DNA of 64,000 nt from M3007 sp041392625 (GTDB lineage Bacteria > Bacteroidota > Bacteroidia > Chitinophagales > Saprospiraceae), in contig JAWKLR010000020.1 of NCBI GenBank assembly GCA_041392625.1, positions 1 to 64,000 on the forward strand. The letters run 5' to 3'. The notes beneath the pieces were generated by a model, which was given only the letters and a program-made list of their open reading frames with translations, searched no databases and was not told the origin of the DNA. The number at the start of each line of letters is the position of its first letter. Positions within the stretch are counted from its first letter, which is position 1. Of this stretch, positions 16,548 through 26,500 are shown piece after piece. Position numbers and translations under genes: made by a program.

Positions 16548-18600
16548 CCGCAGGAGAGGTTAATGGAGTCCAGTTCGGAGTGCCGGTATGGGCATCATCA
16601 ATGCGAAACAATTTATTAGCAGACGTTCCAAAGTAAACTCGGTGGGTCGGATTGGCCTGCGAAACTGCGATGGCGCTGATTCTGCCGTCAGCGCTTTCGA
16701 GGCTGTCAGGAAATACAGTCCATCCCTGAGCAATGCTGTCCCACTCGTTGTTGAGTACAATATTTCCCAGTTCCGATTGCCGGTACAGTTTATCTCCGGC
16801 AGGTAAAAACAGGATGTCCTGATCAGTAGGGTCAATTGCTAATGGATTAATAAACAGGTAATCCGACTTGTCCGGACCAATTGGATCAATTCGAGTATAC
16901 GCGGTTACCTGCCCGGTTGCATCGATGTCGCATTTTGCCACTTTGCCCTGCTGGATAGAAAGTACATAGGCAGATTTATTATTTAAAATTGCACCGTAGG
17001 CACCATCTCCATTTACCGTTTGGACCCAGGTAGACTGTGGGTCATTGGAGTTTGTGAAAAAGTTACCATTGTCCTGCAAGCCACCAATCAGCGTATGATC
17101 TCCCGAAAGGGTGTGCTCAATCATTGCGGTGTAGAACTGGCTGGTTTGGTATCCCCGATTCAGGCTGTTCCAGACTACCGTTGGTGCAGTACAATTATCC
17201 GTGCGGTGCAAACCTCCATCGCTGGCACTCAGCATGACACTGGAGTCTGAAGGCAGAAACAACAGATCGTGAATGTCCGGGTGGTGATTTGGGTACAATT
17301 CAAAATAAGGAAGGCTGGTGCCCGGTTTGTAGCCACCGATGTGCGTGGTGTTATCGGGAGAAGTAAATCCGTCAGTTGATCGGTAAATGTTGGTGCCGCC
17401 AATGTAAACATTGTTTGTTCCCGGTTGGACACGAACCACCAAATCGTATCCGCCCTGACAGGCGAATTGATCAAATTCAGTTCCCACCGAAGGCATGTTG
17501 CCAGAAAGGTCGGTCCAGGTGCCTCCTGCTCCGGAGCCATCTCCGCTCAGATATTCGTATTTCCAGAGGCTGGACCAGTCGTCAGAATCAATGTAGTTGT
17601 TGTAATGCCCGGAGCCAGGCGTTTCAGCAAGAATGTACACTTCGTTTTCGTTGTTCGGATTGATTTCAATCACCATCCGGTTGAACTCTGCGGGGAAGTT
17701 GGCAGGAGTAATATCAGTCCAGGTAGTCCCGTTTGTGCTGCGCCAGATTCCGCCCTGCGGCCCGTCGCTGCTCATGGTTGCATAGCGCACGCCGGTGTTG
17801 CTTACTGCCACATCAGCAAAATAGGAGTAGGCTGAAGTATTGCCTCCAATTACCGCAGACCAACTAATTCCACTGTTTACGCTTCGGTAAATGGTCCCGA
17901 TCGTAGCCATGTAAATTTCTGTCTGGTTTTCATTTGCCGGATTCATGGCCAGGCGCCAGCCAGATTGATACAGGCTGGTAAATTGGTTGGGGTTGCCCCC
18001 TGCTGTAGAAGTAATCGGTGTCCATGTAATCCCGTTATCGGTACTTTTGAACATGCCATCTCCGAGGTAAAAGGCGCCCGTTGCGCCGGCGCTGGTGCCA
18101 TACACTTCTCCTGAGAGGTAAAACCAGGAGTCTGTATGCCCGGGACGTTTATCCTGAACGATGCTTACACAGCCCGGATGCGCATTCAATGGAGTGGTGC
18201 GTTCCCAGGATTGGCCGCCATCTTCACTCAGCCATACTCCACCCGAAACACCACCTGCCATGAGGCGGTTTTCATCGGTGACGTCCATAGTCAGCGCGCG
18301 CGTTCTTCCGCCTACATTATATGGCCCCCTATTTTCCCATATCCCACCTGCCCGGTTGCTGGCTTTGATCGGTAGGCTTTTTGCAAAAGCCTGTTCGAGT
18401 AAGCGGATTCCCTGAGGGATTTCTCCGGTGGCTGGATCGGCAAGGCGTTGCTTCTCCCAGGCCATTCGGAGTGCTTTGTTTTCTTCTTGTGGAAAACTGG
18501 GCAAACCGACTGTTTTCTCTTTGGTCAAATCAGAAGCCAGGAAAAAGCATCCGACAAAAAACACTGCAAGCAAGAGGGTAGGTATGGCTATTTTTTTCAT
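16528..18600 (-). CDS. Secreted BNR/sortilin-like beta-propeller protein, T9SS substrate (N-terminal part)
   Basis: About 690 residues from ATG 18600, chosen because MKKIAIPTLLLAVFFVGCFF is a signal peptide; the 32 upstream codons run through the ACTGACT repeat. It contains several BNR/Asp-box repeats (SEDGGQSW, STDNGITW, SVNSGISW, STNGTTW) typical of sortilin-like propellers, then NHHPDIHDLLFLPSD. Such proteins are exported by Sec and then by the type IX system, using a C-terminal sorting domain, which here is encoded downstream in a different frame. Function is probably extracellular binding or hydrolysis; no glycosidase catalytic set was identified. Confidence 0.85.
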   Translation of the reverse strand: MKKIAIPTLLLAVFFVGCFFLASDLTKEKTVGLPSFPQEENKALRMAWEKQRLADPATGEIPQGIRLLEQAFAKSLPIKASNRAGGIWENRGPYNVGGRTRALTMDVTDENRLMAGGVSGGVWLSEDGGQSWERTTPLNAHPGCVSIVQDKRPGHTDSWFYLSGEVYGTSAGATGAFYLGDGMFKSTDNGITWTPITSTAGGNPNQFTSLYQSGWRLAMNPANENQTEIYMATIGTIYRSVNSGISWSAVIGGNTSAYSYFADVAVSNTGVRYATMSSDGPQGGIWRSTNGTTWTDITPANFPAEFNRMVIEINPNNENEVYILAETPGSGHYNNYIDSDDWSSLWKYEYLSGDGSGAGGTWTDLSGNMPSVGTEFDQFACQGGYDLVVRVQPGTNNVYIGGTNIYRSTDGFTSPDNTTHIGGYKPGTSLPYFELYPNHHPDIHDLLFLPSDSSVMLSASDGGLHRTDNCTAPTVVWNSLNRGYQTSQFYTAMIEHTLSGDHTLIGGLQDNGNFFTNSNDPQSTWVQTVNGDGAYGAILNNKSAYVLSIQQGKVAKCDIDATGQVTAYTRIDPIGPDKSDYLFINPLAIDPTDQDILFLPAGDKLYRQSELGNIVLNNEWDSIAQGWTVFPDSLESADGRISAIAVSQANPTHRVYFGTSANKLFRIDDAHTGTPNWTPLTSPAAPPMET

Positions 18601-18645
18601 ATAAATTTTGTTTGGCACTAATATACGCAAGAGCGGGAACAAATC

Positions 18646-18667
18646 CTGACCACTGACTACTGACCAC
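18646..18667. repeat. Second copy of the ACTGACT/ACTGACC heptamers
   Basis: Three degenerate heptamer units (CTGACCA, CTGACTA, CTGACCA) match the longer tandem repeat at 11499-11557, showing that this is a dispersed element. It lies about 45 bases upstream of the BNR protein start codon (minus strand), so it could affect the leader of that transcript. Confidence 0.75.
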
Positions 18668-18765
18668 CCTTTATGCATTTTTTTCAAAAATAGCATCTTG
18701 TATAGGAGCGATGGAAATTTGATGTCACATTCTTTTGATATTGAAAGGCTATAACTAAACTATTA

Positions 18766-18797
18766 TTTGACTCAACACCCTATGCTCCGTATATTTG
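18766..18797 (+). promoter_or_regulatory. Promoter of the ECF sigma factor gene
   Basis: TTTG (18766-18769), a 20-base spacer, then TATATTTG (18790-18797), a very good match to the Bacteroidota housekeeping promoter. The predicted start of transcription is near 18803, leaving a leader of about 120 bases before ATG 18927. Confidence 0.7.
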
Positions 18798-18926
18798 ACC
18801 GAATATTTTTTGAGGTTCCCACTGAATCCCATGCAGTGAAATTTGAATCTGGTTGTAAATGTGCTATGATGAACGCATCATTTCAAACAGGATCGGGCAC
18901 TGCTCCTGAAAACTATCCGGGTATTT

Positions 18927-19526
18927 ATGTTCAAACGATTTCGTAAAGATGCTGCCAATGAGTTGGCTGACGAAGCACTGCTGGCGAAATATCAAGAGAG
19001 TGGTGATTTGCAGCACCTGGGGCAATTGTACGAGCGGTATATGTCCATGGTTTTTGGGGTATGTCTCAAATTGATGCGGGATCACGGGAAGGCAGAGGAT
19101 GCTGTCATGATAATTTTTGAAAGCATCATTGAAAAAGCCCGGACCCATGAGATCGCAAACTTCAGACCCTGGCTTTACGTCACAGCGAGAAACCACTGCC
19201 TGATGGAGTTTAGAAAAAACAATCGTCGACCAACCGATCTGCATGAACCAGATCAAATGGCCCGATTTGATTCAGTAGACCCGGAATTTGATATTGAGTT
19301 ACCAGATACTAATGAAACAGCGCTAAATAAATGCCTGGAAGGGCTGGCGGCGCTACAACGGAAATGTGTGCAACTTTTTTATTTTGAAAATAAATCCTAC
19401 AAAGAAATCGCGTTAATGCTTGAGGAAGAACTCGGGCAGGTCCGTTCTTTTATTCAGAACGGGCGGCGCAATCTCAAACTTTGTCTCGAAAAACAAGGCA
19501 TCAATAAGATTGCCGATTCGTTTTAA
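18927..19526 (+). CDS. RNA polymerase sigma factor, ECF type
   Basis: A 199-residue ECF sigma factor. Region 2 spans about residues 25-95 (LYERYMSMVFGVCLKLMRD, then AEDAVMIIFESI, FRPWLYVTARN) and region 4 about 130-190 (LAALQRKCVQLFYFENKSYKEIA, a helix-turn-helix). The partner gene begins 2 bases after its stop and encodes a single-pass protein with a cytoplasmic N-terminus, the layout of sigma/anti-sigma pairs. The signal sensed is unknown. Confidence 0.92.
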   Translation: MFKRFRKDAANELADEALLAKYQESGDLQHLGQLYERYMSMVFGVCLKLMRDHGKAEDAVMIIFESIIEKARTHEIANFRPWLYVTARNHCLMEFRKNNRRPTDLHEPDQMARFDSVDPEFDIELPDTNETALNKCLEGLAALQRKCVQLFYFENKSYKEIALMLEEELGQVRSFIQNGRRNLKLCLEKQGINKIADSF

Positions 19527-19528
19527 GC

Positions 19529-20617
19529 ATGGCTGCTAAACCGACCAAACCCAACCCTCAACAGGACTCAACATTCCAACACATGTTGCGTCGCTGGTTT
19601 CGCGGAGATATGACGCTCCGCGACGAGGCCTCCTGGCAATCAATGGCCAGAGAGGATGGTTTCCAGCGCGATGCACTGGATGGATATCGAAGTGCCCCTG
19701 AAATGGATCATGAGGCCGCCATGAAGCGTATGCAAGAGGCTTTGCACAAACGGGTGCCCCCCAAGCCAAAGGTATTTCCAATCAATCGGGTTCTTTCTAT
19801 TGCCGCGGTCTTTCTGCTTTTGGTGGCTGCGATTTACTGGCTTCCTCAAAGTGGAATGAACCTGAACAGCAAATCCAAGGAACTTGCCCAAAATACAGAA
19901 CAGCAGGATACCGATGGCGCTCCGAGCGAAACAATGACTCCAGCTGTAGCCGATAAAATTCAATCGGAGCAGGAGAAGGCTGTAGTTAACAAACCTACAG
20001 TCATAAAGGATGCTAAACCCGACATCCTGCCGGGCGGCGGCATTGCAGCGAATACCCCAGAGCCACCTGTTCGTGTGCTTGAATCAAGTTCACCCACCAA
20101 TTCAAACATTCTGAGCGAAGATGCCGATGATATCTATAAGGATGAGGCATATGGATATACTCCGGTGAACAATCCACCACTTAAAGAAGAGGCAGCAGGA
20201 TCGCAAGCATTCGAGCCCGCAGTTGCTCAGCAAAATACTTCTCCCCAAGGTACCAGTCGGAAAGCGCGGAGTTTTCCCATTGAAGAACAAATAACGGAGC
20301 AGGAAAAGCCTACAACCACATACAAGCCGAAAATGGATAACGGTTTGTTGGGTGGCCAGCCGGCAATGGGATGGGATGCATTTGATGAATACCTTCGTCG
20401 CTCTGCCCTGTTGCCTATTGAAGCCCGAAACAACAACGTCACGGGTGTAGTACGGCTTGAGTTCAGCATTGACCCCGGAGGGAGCGCATTTAACTTCGTT
20501 GTGTTGCAAGGTTTGGGGTATGGCTGTGATGAAGAGGCTATTCGCTTAGTGTCAGCCAAGGAGTGGTTGCGCGGTTCCGGTGGGCGTACGCGTGTGGATG
20601 TTTGGTTCCGGCGATAA
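19529..20617 (+). CDS. Anti-sigma-like single-pass protein with a TonB-type C-terminal domain
   Basis: 362 residues. The cytoplasmic N-terminus (about 1-85) is followed by one transmembrane helix (about 90-110, VLSIAAVFLLLVAAIYWLP) and a low-complexity Pro/Glu/Thr periplasmic linker. Residues 265-362 form a TonB C-terminal-like domain (GWDAFDEYLRRSALLP, VTGVVRLEFSIDPGG, CDEEAIRLV, WFRR). Position 2 bases behind the ECF sigma gene suggests that the N-terminus holds the sigma factor at the membrane and the C-terminal domain senses the envelope or contacts a TonB-dependent receptor. The domain calls are fairly firm; the anti-sigma role is inference. No zinc-binding HxxxCxxC motif is seen. Confidence 0.8.
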   Translation: MAAKPTKPNPQQDSTFQHMLRRWFRGDMTLRDEASWQSMAREDGFQRDALDGYRSAPEMDHEAAMKRMQEALHKRVPPKPKVFPINRVLSIAAVFLLLVAAIYWLPQSGMNLNSKSKELAQNTEQQDTDGAPSETMTPAVADKIQSEQEKAVVNKPTVIKDAKPDILPGGGIAANTPEPPVRVLESSSPTNSNILSEDADDIYKDEAYGYTPVNNPPLKEEAAGSQAFEPAVAQQNTSPQGTSRKARSFPIEEQITEQEKPTTTYKPKMDNGLLGGQPAMGWDAFDEYLRRSALLPIEARNNNVTGVVRLEFSIDPGGSAFNFVVLQGLGYGCDEEAIRLVSAKEWLRGSGGRTRVDVWFRR

Positions 20618-20693
20618 AAATCCTCCCCTTAAGGCTAAATCTAAAAAATTAAATCTGTAGCGTGAACAAATTCCTATTGTTCAAAAGGCTTGC

Positions 20694-20701
20694 TATTTTT
20701 G
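20694..20701 (+). promoter_or_regulatory. Minus-7 box just upstream of the LytTR gene
   Basis: TATTTTTG matches TAnnTTTG and ends only 4 bases before the ATG at 20706, so the transcript would be leaderless or nearly so, unless translation starts further downstream. Confidence 0.5.
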
Positions 20702-20705
20702 CTTT

Positions 20706-21572
20706 ATGAAACAAATTTGGAGTTGGTTGAATCAGGCGTATCCGCTGGAGTTGAGTCTTCCCAGACTGATGGGGTCTTTGATTTTTGGAAGTTTTTTTGT
20801 CACCTTTTTCCTGTACACATTTCGGCCTTTTGGCATGGATGGCCTTTCATCCGGCGCGGCTTTTTCTATTGCCGCCGGTTATGGCTTGATTACGGCAACT
20901 GTGACCCTGGTTTGGTTTGGAATCATGCGTTTTGCACAGCGGTGGATTGACGAAGAATCCTGGAGTGCCGGAAAAGAGATTGTTTCTGACTTGCTGTTTG
21001 TTTCTTTGGTTGGAGTGGGTAATATGTTGTACGGGGCAATCCTGTTTTCGGAAGAAATTACCTGGGGCTTGTTTTTGGGCTGGCAAAAACTCACTTTCCT
21101 GGTGGGCTTATTTCCGGTGGTTATCGGTGTGCTGGTCAAACAAATCCGGCTTATGCGGCAATTTACACTGGAGGCCAGCGAAATCAATGCTTCCCTTCCC
21201 GGACGGCCGGCACATCCGGTTCAGAAGGTGTTGCTGCGGGGAGATAATCAGAATGAAGAAGTTACCCTCAGTGCCGATCAGATTTTGTACCTCGCTGCTG
21301 CAGACAATTATGTTCAGGTATACTACCAAACCAGCGAGGGCGTGCAATCCACCATGTTGCGTTCTACTTTGAAAAAAATGGAAGATGCATTAAGTGGCAT
21401 TTCCGAAATGTTTCGCTGCCACCGAACATACCTTGTAAATCTGGATCAGGTGGTAGAGGTAAGCGGCAATGCGCAGGGGTTCAAACTACACCTGCAAGGT
21501 GTCGACCAAACCATTCCGGTTTCCCGAACCCTGAATGATTCCATTCACCTCAAGTTGGCCCAAATAAAGTAA
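20706..21572 (+). CDS. LytTR-family transcriptional regulator with membrane N-terminus
   Basis: 288 residues: four hydrophobic segments in residues 15-150, then a C-terminal LytTR DNA-binding domain (about 180-285; ILYLAAADNYVQVYY, MFRCHRTYLVNLDQV, TIPVSRTLNDSI). LytTR proteins bind two direct repeats about 21 bases apart. There is no response-regulator receiver domain, so the membrane part probably senses a signal directly. A candidate binding site of the right geometry lies immediately after the gene. Not obviously operonic with either neighbour. Confidence 0.88.
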   Translation: MKQIWSWLNQAYPLELSLPRLMGSLIFGSFFVTFFLYTFRPFGMDGLSSGAAFSIAAGYGLITATVTLVWFGIMRFAQRWIDEESWSAGKEIVSDLLFVSLVGVGNMLYGAILFSEEITWGLFLGWQKLTFLVGLFPVVIGVLVKQIRLMRQFTLEASEINASLPGRPAHPVQKVLLRGDNQNEEVTLSADQILYLAAADNYVQVYYQTSEGVQSTMLRSTLKKMEDALSGISEMFRCHRTYLVNLDQVVEVSGNAQGFKLHLQGVDQTIPVSRTLNDSIHLKLAQIK

Positions 21573-21576
21573 TAAC

Positions 21577-21615
21577 CCCTCCCATTTGCCCCTGTGGCCC
21601 TCCCGTTTGTCCCTG
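21577..21615. promoter_or_regulatory. Direct repeat with 21-base period, candidate LytTR site
   Basis: CCCTCCCATTTGCCCCTG (21577) and CCCTCCCGTTTGTCCCTG (21598) differ at two positions and are one repeat period of 21 bases apart, the usual geometry of LytTR half-sites. The CCCGTTTGT core resembles the published [TA][AC][CA]GTTN[AG][TG] half-site. It lies between the LytTR gene and the next membrane gene. Confidence 0.45.
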
Positions 21616-21750
21616 GCTTTGCTATTGGGCCCGTATTCTTGTCGCTCACCACTCAAATCTGCGCGGCTGAATTTTTCCATATTCCTTTGCATTGTTGATA
21701 TTATTCTTGTTCACCGTAGCCTCTAAGAGGATACAACAAATTAGTCTTCA

Positions 21751-22446
21751 ATGGAACTTTTAGGAAAACTCTCGCTTTGGATTCACATTCTCGCCGGCTT
21801 GCTTACTCTTTTGGCCGGACCGGTAGCCATCTTTTATAATTTTAAAAATGTCAAGCGGCACAAGCAGGCAGGGAAGTTGTTTTTCTATGCCATGGTAGTC
21901 GTGTGTTTTACCTCCTGGGTCGGTTACTTCAAACGGCCTGATGTAGTCTTTTTTCAATTTCTTTTAGGTATAGCAACCATCGTATTGGCAAGTGTTATCC
22001 AGGGTATTCGGGCGATTCAGTTGATGAAAGGAAAGTCTGTGATCCGATTTGATTTTGTTTACAATGTGTGCCTGGGGCTTTTTGGAGCCTGGATGCTTCA
22101 AAAGGCTTATGTGCATTTTAGTGCGGGTACATTTATTGCTTTTCCCATTTTGTTCTTTGTTTTTGGGATTTCAGCAGTGAAAAACTCAATCGCACAAATA
22201 CGCATGTTGCTGCACGCCGATCAGTTGGCTCCGATGGTTTGGTACAAATTGCATGTGGCAACCATGTTGGGAGCGTTCACAGCCTCAACAACTGCATTTA
22301 CTGTCAATGCAGCCCATTTTTTGCCCTGGTACATCCAATGGTTTGGCCCTACACTTGCATTGCTTCCATTGCAGTTTTATTTTGCTAAAAAGATTTCAGG
22401 TCCAGGTCGTAAGGCGAAGCCGGCAGAAGAACTGCAAACGACCTAA
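21751..22446 (+). CDS. DUF2306-like multipass membrane protein
   Basis: 231 residues with about seven hydrophobic helices, beginning WIHILAGLLTLLAGPVAIFYN, then HKQAGKLFFYAMVVV, resembling the DUF2306 family of unknown function. Charged residues are rare apart from short loops; there is no signal peptide beyond the first helix. The 21-base direct repeat upstream makes regulation by the neighbouring LytTR protein plausible, but that is inference. Confidence 0.7.
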   Translation: MELLGKLSLWIHILAGLLTLLAGPVAIFYNFKNVKRHKQAGKLFFYAMVVVCFTSWVGYFKRPDVVFFQFLLGIATIVLASVIQGIRAIQLMKGKSVIRFDFVYNVCLGLFGAWMLQKAYVHFSAGTFIAFPILFFVFGISAVKNSIAQIRMLLHADQLAPMVWYKLHVATMLGAFTASTTAFTVNAAHFLPWYIQWFGPTLALLPLQFYFAKKISGPGRKAKPAEELQTT

Positions 22447-22512
22447 TCGCGCTCTAAAACATTGTTTTGCATTTGCTGTTGTAGTGGGTATGTTTTGGAG
22501 AATAAAAAGCCG

Positions 22513-22520
22513 TATTTTTG
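22513..22520 (+). promoter_or_regulatory. Minus-7 box of the ribA promoter
   Basis: TATTTTTG fits TAnnTTTG and sits 13 bases before the chosen ribA ATG at 22534, supporting that start over the in-frame ATG at 22462. A TTTG around 22491 is roughly in minus-33 position. Confidence 0.55.
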
Positions 22521-22533
22521 CGGTTCGATACTT

Positions 22534-23121
22534 ATGATAAAACGACAAGCAGAAGCGCGTATTCCCAGTCGCTGGGGCGAATTTCAAATGGTGGCATATG
22601 CCGCCAATGCCGACGAGCGCATGCCGCACCTGGCACTGGTTTCAAAAGACTTTGACCCCAATAAACCCACACCCGTACGCATCCATTCCGAATGTATGAC
22701 CGGCGATGTATTCAGTTCAAAGAAGTGTGATTGCGGAGAACAGTTGGATGCATCATTACGGATTGCAGCAGAGCGGGGGGGCGTAGTAATATACCTGCGC
22801 CAGGAGGGAAGAGGTATTGGACTCATAAACAAACTCAAGGCATACAACCTCCAGGAGGAAGGGCTCAATACCATTGATGCAAATACGCATTTGGGTTCTG
22901 ATGCCGATGCCCGCCAATATGAGTGCGCCATCTTTATGCTGCAAGATCTGGGGATTTCAGAAATTGAACTGATAACGAATAACCCCGAGAAAGAGGCTGC
23001 GATGAAAAAGTCGCCAATACGTGTGCTTCGGCGCATCCCGGTGGTTATACCACCACATGCTGAAAACGAGGCTTACCTCAAAACGAAACAAGATTTGATG
23101 GGGCACATGCTAGGCATCTAA
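22534..23121 (+). CDS. ribA: GTP cyclohydrolase II
   Basis: A 195-residue RibA that opens GTP to 2,5-diamino-6-ribosylamino-4(3H)-pyrimidinone 5'-phosphate, the first step of riboflavin synthesis. The zinc cysteines (HSECMTGDV then KKCDCGEQ), the catalytic RQEGRGIGL and the C-terminal LITNNPEK are all present. It is a stand-alone RibA and not fused to RibB (DHBP synthase). I start at 22534 because the 24 upstream codons (Cys-rich) precede the promoter box. Monocistronic. Confidence 0.95.
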   Translation: MIKRQAEARIPSRWGEFQMVAYAANADERMPHLALVSKDFDPNKPTPVRIHSECMTGDVFSSKKCDCGEQLDASLRIAAERGGVVIYLRQEGRGIGLINKLKAYNLQEEGLNTIDANTHLGSDADARQYECAIFMLQDLGISEIELITNNPEKEAAMKKSPIRVLRRIPVVIPPHAENEAYLKTKQDLMGHMLGI

Positions 23122-23581
23122 CGCACCAGATCTTTTAAACATTATTGTCATTTTAAAATCTGAATTGCCGCAGCATTCGGGTTTTGAAATGGCAATTTTT
23201 TTTTGAATGCAGCGTTTGGTACTTGGTAATATTAGGCAGCAGTTTGTCGTGCGTATGTATCCCATTTTATGCTGTCATCCGACCTTTTAGATTTCAATCC
23301 ATAATCAAGTTGCCGCCTTTAGTTTTGGGCATGGTTCGGTTTTTAATTCAAGTAAAATCGTATACATGCTAATGGCCTGACATTCTGCCGCATTGGTGTG
23401 GGATGTTGCTTGTCATGCAAATGATTCGTTAATGCCTGTTTTGGGCAAATAAAAAGGACATTGGACTCCGTTAGAGAACCGGTTTTAGAATTTGATTTGG
23501 TTGGCCCGGATTATTGCCATTTTAGGTCAAGGGGCTTTCCGGATTCTAATAACCATTCTGGAGTCATACAAAACCAAAACC
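23122..23581. other. Gene-free stretch upstream of the T9SS type B protein
   Basis: About 460 bases, AT-rich near 23190. Short open frames (for example 23184-23372) show no domain. I see no tRNA-like fold, terminator with T-run or clear TAnnTTTG box. It probably holds the promoter and leader of the large secreted protein. Confidence 0.5.
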
Positions 23582-26500
23582 ATGTTAAAACACCCTTACT
23601 TTTTGCGTGTAGTTACCGCGTTCATTTTCCTGTTCTCTTTTTCAGCAATCTCTGCTCAGGTGGAAGATTGCTTTAACGGCATTGATGATGATGGGGATGG
23701 CCTCATCGACTGCTTTGATCCGGATTGTACCTGCACCGGACAATGTGATGATTTCTATTATGCTACTTGTGGTGGTGACTGCTCGTATGTGCCACCCTGT
23801 GCCCAATTAAGTCTGGGTGTTCAATGGATTGGCGAAGCGGAAACCGGAACTTACTCTCCGCTTGTAGCCGGAGATATGGACGGCGATGGCATCCCTGAAA
23901 TTGTAACCTATTGGGTTGAAAATCCGGACATCTATATTATCGACGGAGTTACAGGCCTGACCAAAGTGCACATCGTGGGTGCAACACCACTTCCCGGAGG
24001 AACAGCGCCTGCAATTGCCGATCTGGATAACGATGGTTTTGGAGAAATTGTAATTGTGGGGCAGGATCGGCGCCTGCGATGTTATGAACACGACGGCACC
24101 TTGAAATTTGCTAGTCCGGGACAGGTTGGGTTTTCCACCCGTTACCGGTTTTCCATCCCCAATATTGGCGATGTGGACCACGATGGGTTCGCAGAGATCA
24201 ACATCGGAAATCAGATTTTTAGCGGTCAGACCGGTGCCTTGCTGTGCTCCGCTCCCGACAATACCTTTTCCGCCGGTGAACACCCCAAGCGCGTGGTTGG
24301 CGGCTTTTCGTTTAACTCTCCCGTGTTGATGGATGTACTCCCGGATGCATTTTGTGCAGATTGTGCGGGCTTGGAAATCGTAGCGGGTAATACCGTTTTT
24401 TCTGTAAACCTTGTAACTGGTGTGTCCACGCCACAGGTTATGGCTCCTGCCGGTTATTCAGATGGGTTTACCGGAATCGCCGATTTTGATCGGGACGGAG
24501 ACCTGGATGGAGTAGTGCAGGGTGAGCGCAACGGAGAAAACTGTATATATGTGTGGGACTTGCAAACGTCTACCATTTTGCGTGAGTTTATTCCGTATGA
24601 AAACTGGGCACTGGGTGCTTCGCGTCCGAATATAGCCGACCTGGATGGGGATGGCGAATTGGAGGTAAGTTTCGTTGAGTATCCGCGATTGTATGCATTG
24701 GATAACGATTTTACACCCTTGTGGATCAATAATACCAGCGATGTTTCCTCGGTAACATGTTCCAGTGTTTTTGATTTTTGTGGCGATGGATCTTCAGATG
24801 TTATTTATCGCGGTCAGACCAAGTTGCAAGTATTGGAAGGTGCCACCGGACTGGTTAAATGGGAGGACGATTGTGTGTCGGCAACCCATATTGAAAATCC
24901 GCTGGTACTGGATGTAGATGCAGACGGTCAGACTGAAATTGTGATTGAGTGCAGTACGGATGGAACACAGAATGTAGGCTCGGTTGTGGTTTTTGAGGCG
25001 GTTGCTTCTCCTGGTATCGCTTCACGAACAGTTTGGAATCAGCATGCCTATTTTAACACCAACATCAACGATGATCTCCGCGTGCCGCTGTACCAGCAGA
25101 ATCCACATATTGTAGGAGACAGTTTAACGTTAAATGGATTTCTCAACCAATTTTTCAACCCTTCATTTCCCACACCTGACGGGACCATTGCACTGGATAA
25201 TGTACTCTGTGTCGGAGATTCTCTGGATATTAGTCTGAGCATTTGCAACAACGGAGACAACCTGCTTCCCCCACAGACTTTGATCTCTTTTTATCAGGGG
25301 AATCCGCAAACCACCGCGGCACCGTGGTTGGGTGCATTGCCAATTTCTGTTGGCTTGCTTCCAGACAGTTGTGCTAGTTTTACTTTCCGGGTTCCGCGGG
25401 TAGCCAATGATTCGATTTTTTTGGTTCTGAATGACGACCATTCATTGATGCCCCCATTTAATCTGGTTCAGGATTTTCCGGTTACAGGCATTGGGGAATG
25501 TGAGTTTGCGAATAATATTGATGTTTTCTACTATGATTATACCCCGGATGAAATCAACCTTGGGCCTGATACCTTGCTCTGTGGCGATCAGACGCTGGAC
25601 TTCGACATAACCGGAAATCAACTAAGCGGATATACCTGGCAGGATGGAAGCATGTTGCCGCAATATACAGTACCCGGACCGGGCTTTTATTTTGCTTCTG
25701 CGATCGACCAATGCGGAATTGTGCATTCAGATACCCTGGTGGTAACACTGGATACAAGCACTGTGGTGCGGCTGGGAATGGATCAGGAAATATGCGAAGG
25801 AGAAACTTTCCAACTCGGTGAGACAGGGTTTGATTATTACACCTGGTCGCCTTCCGGCCTGGTAGATTGTCCGACATGCGCATCTGTTATCGTGGATGCT
25901 CCAAGTTCGGGTTTTGTCGCACTGGAGGCTGGCTTTGCAGATGGATGTAAGAGTACAGATACCGTATTCATACAAGTAAATGCAGTTTACGACTATACGA
26001 TTGACACCGTAATATGCTACGGAAGGGTAGTGGATTGGTTTGGAACGATTATACCTCCCGATAGTTTGCATGTGTTCAATTTGCAAACTACTGCAGGCTG
26101 TGACTCAACAGTTCGAATCAATGTCATAGGTACGACGGTGGGAACCTATACCATTTCAGTAGATACCAATGCCTGTCTGGGTACAGTACTTCCATACAAT
26201 GGCTTTGATTTGGAGCCTGGAGAAAATACCATTTTTAATCTGTCGGCAATTACGGGCTGTGACTCCACTGTGCTGGTGTATGTTGCACCCTTAGATACAT
26301 TTGCTACTGCCGAAGATTTGGTGATTTGTTATGGAGATACGGCATTGGTGTTTGGGCAGCCGGTAGCAACCAGCGGTATTTACCTTCAGACATTTACGGC
26401 TGCAAACGGATGTGATTCCACCCATACCGTTGGGCTCCAAATATTGGATCCTATTTTGATTTCTATAGATGAAACGCCGACCTGTTTCAATGAGAGTATC

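Larger units (their letters stand above)
18601..18926. other. Divergent intergenic region between BNR protein and sigma factor
   Basis: It contains the dispersed heptamer repeat (18646-18667) close to the BNR gene start and the promoter assigned to the sigma factor gene. After the promoter there is an untranslated leader of about 120 bases with no clear stem-loop or other gene. Confidence 0.6.

Noticed and set aside
23184..23372. A 62-codon hydrophobic frame in the 23 kb gap
   Set aside because: No signal peptide pattern followed by a mature domain, no promoter, and Cys-rich chance composition.
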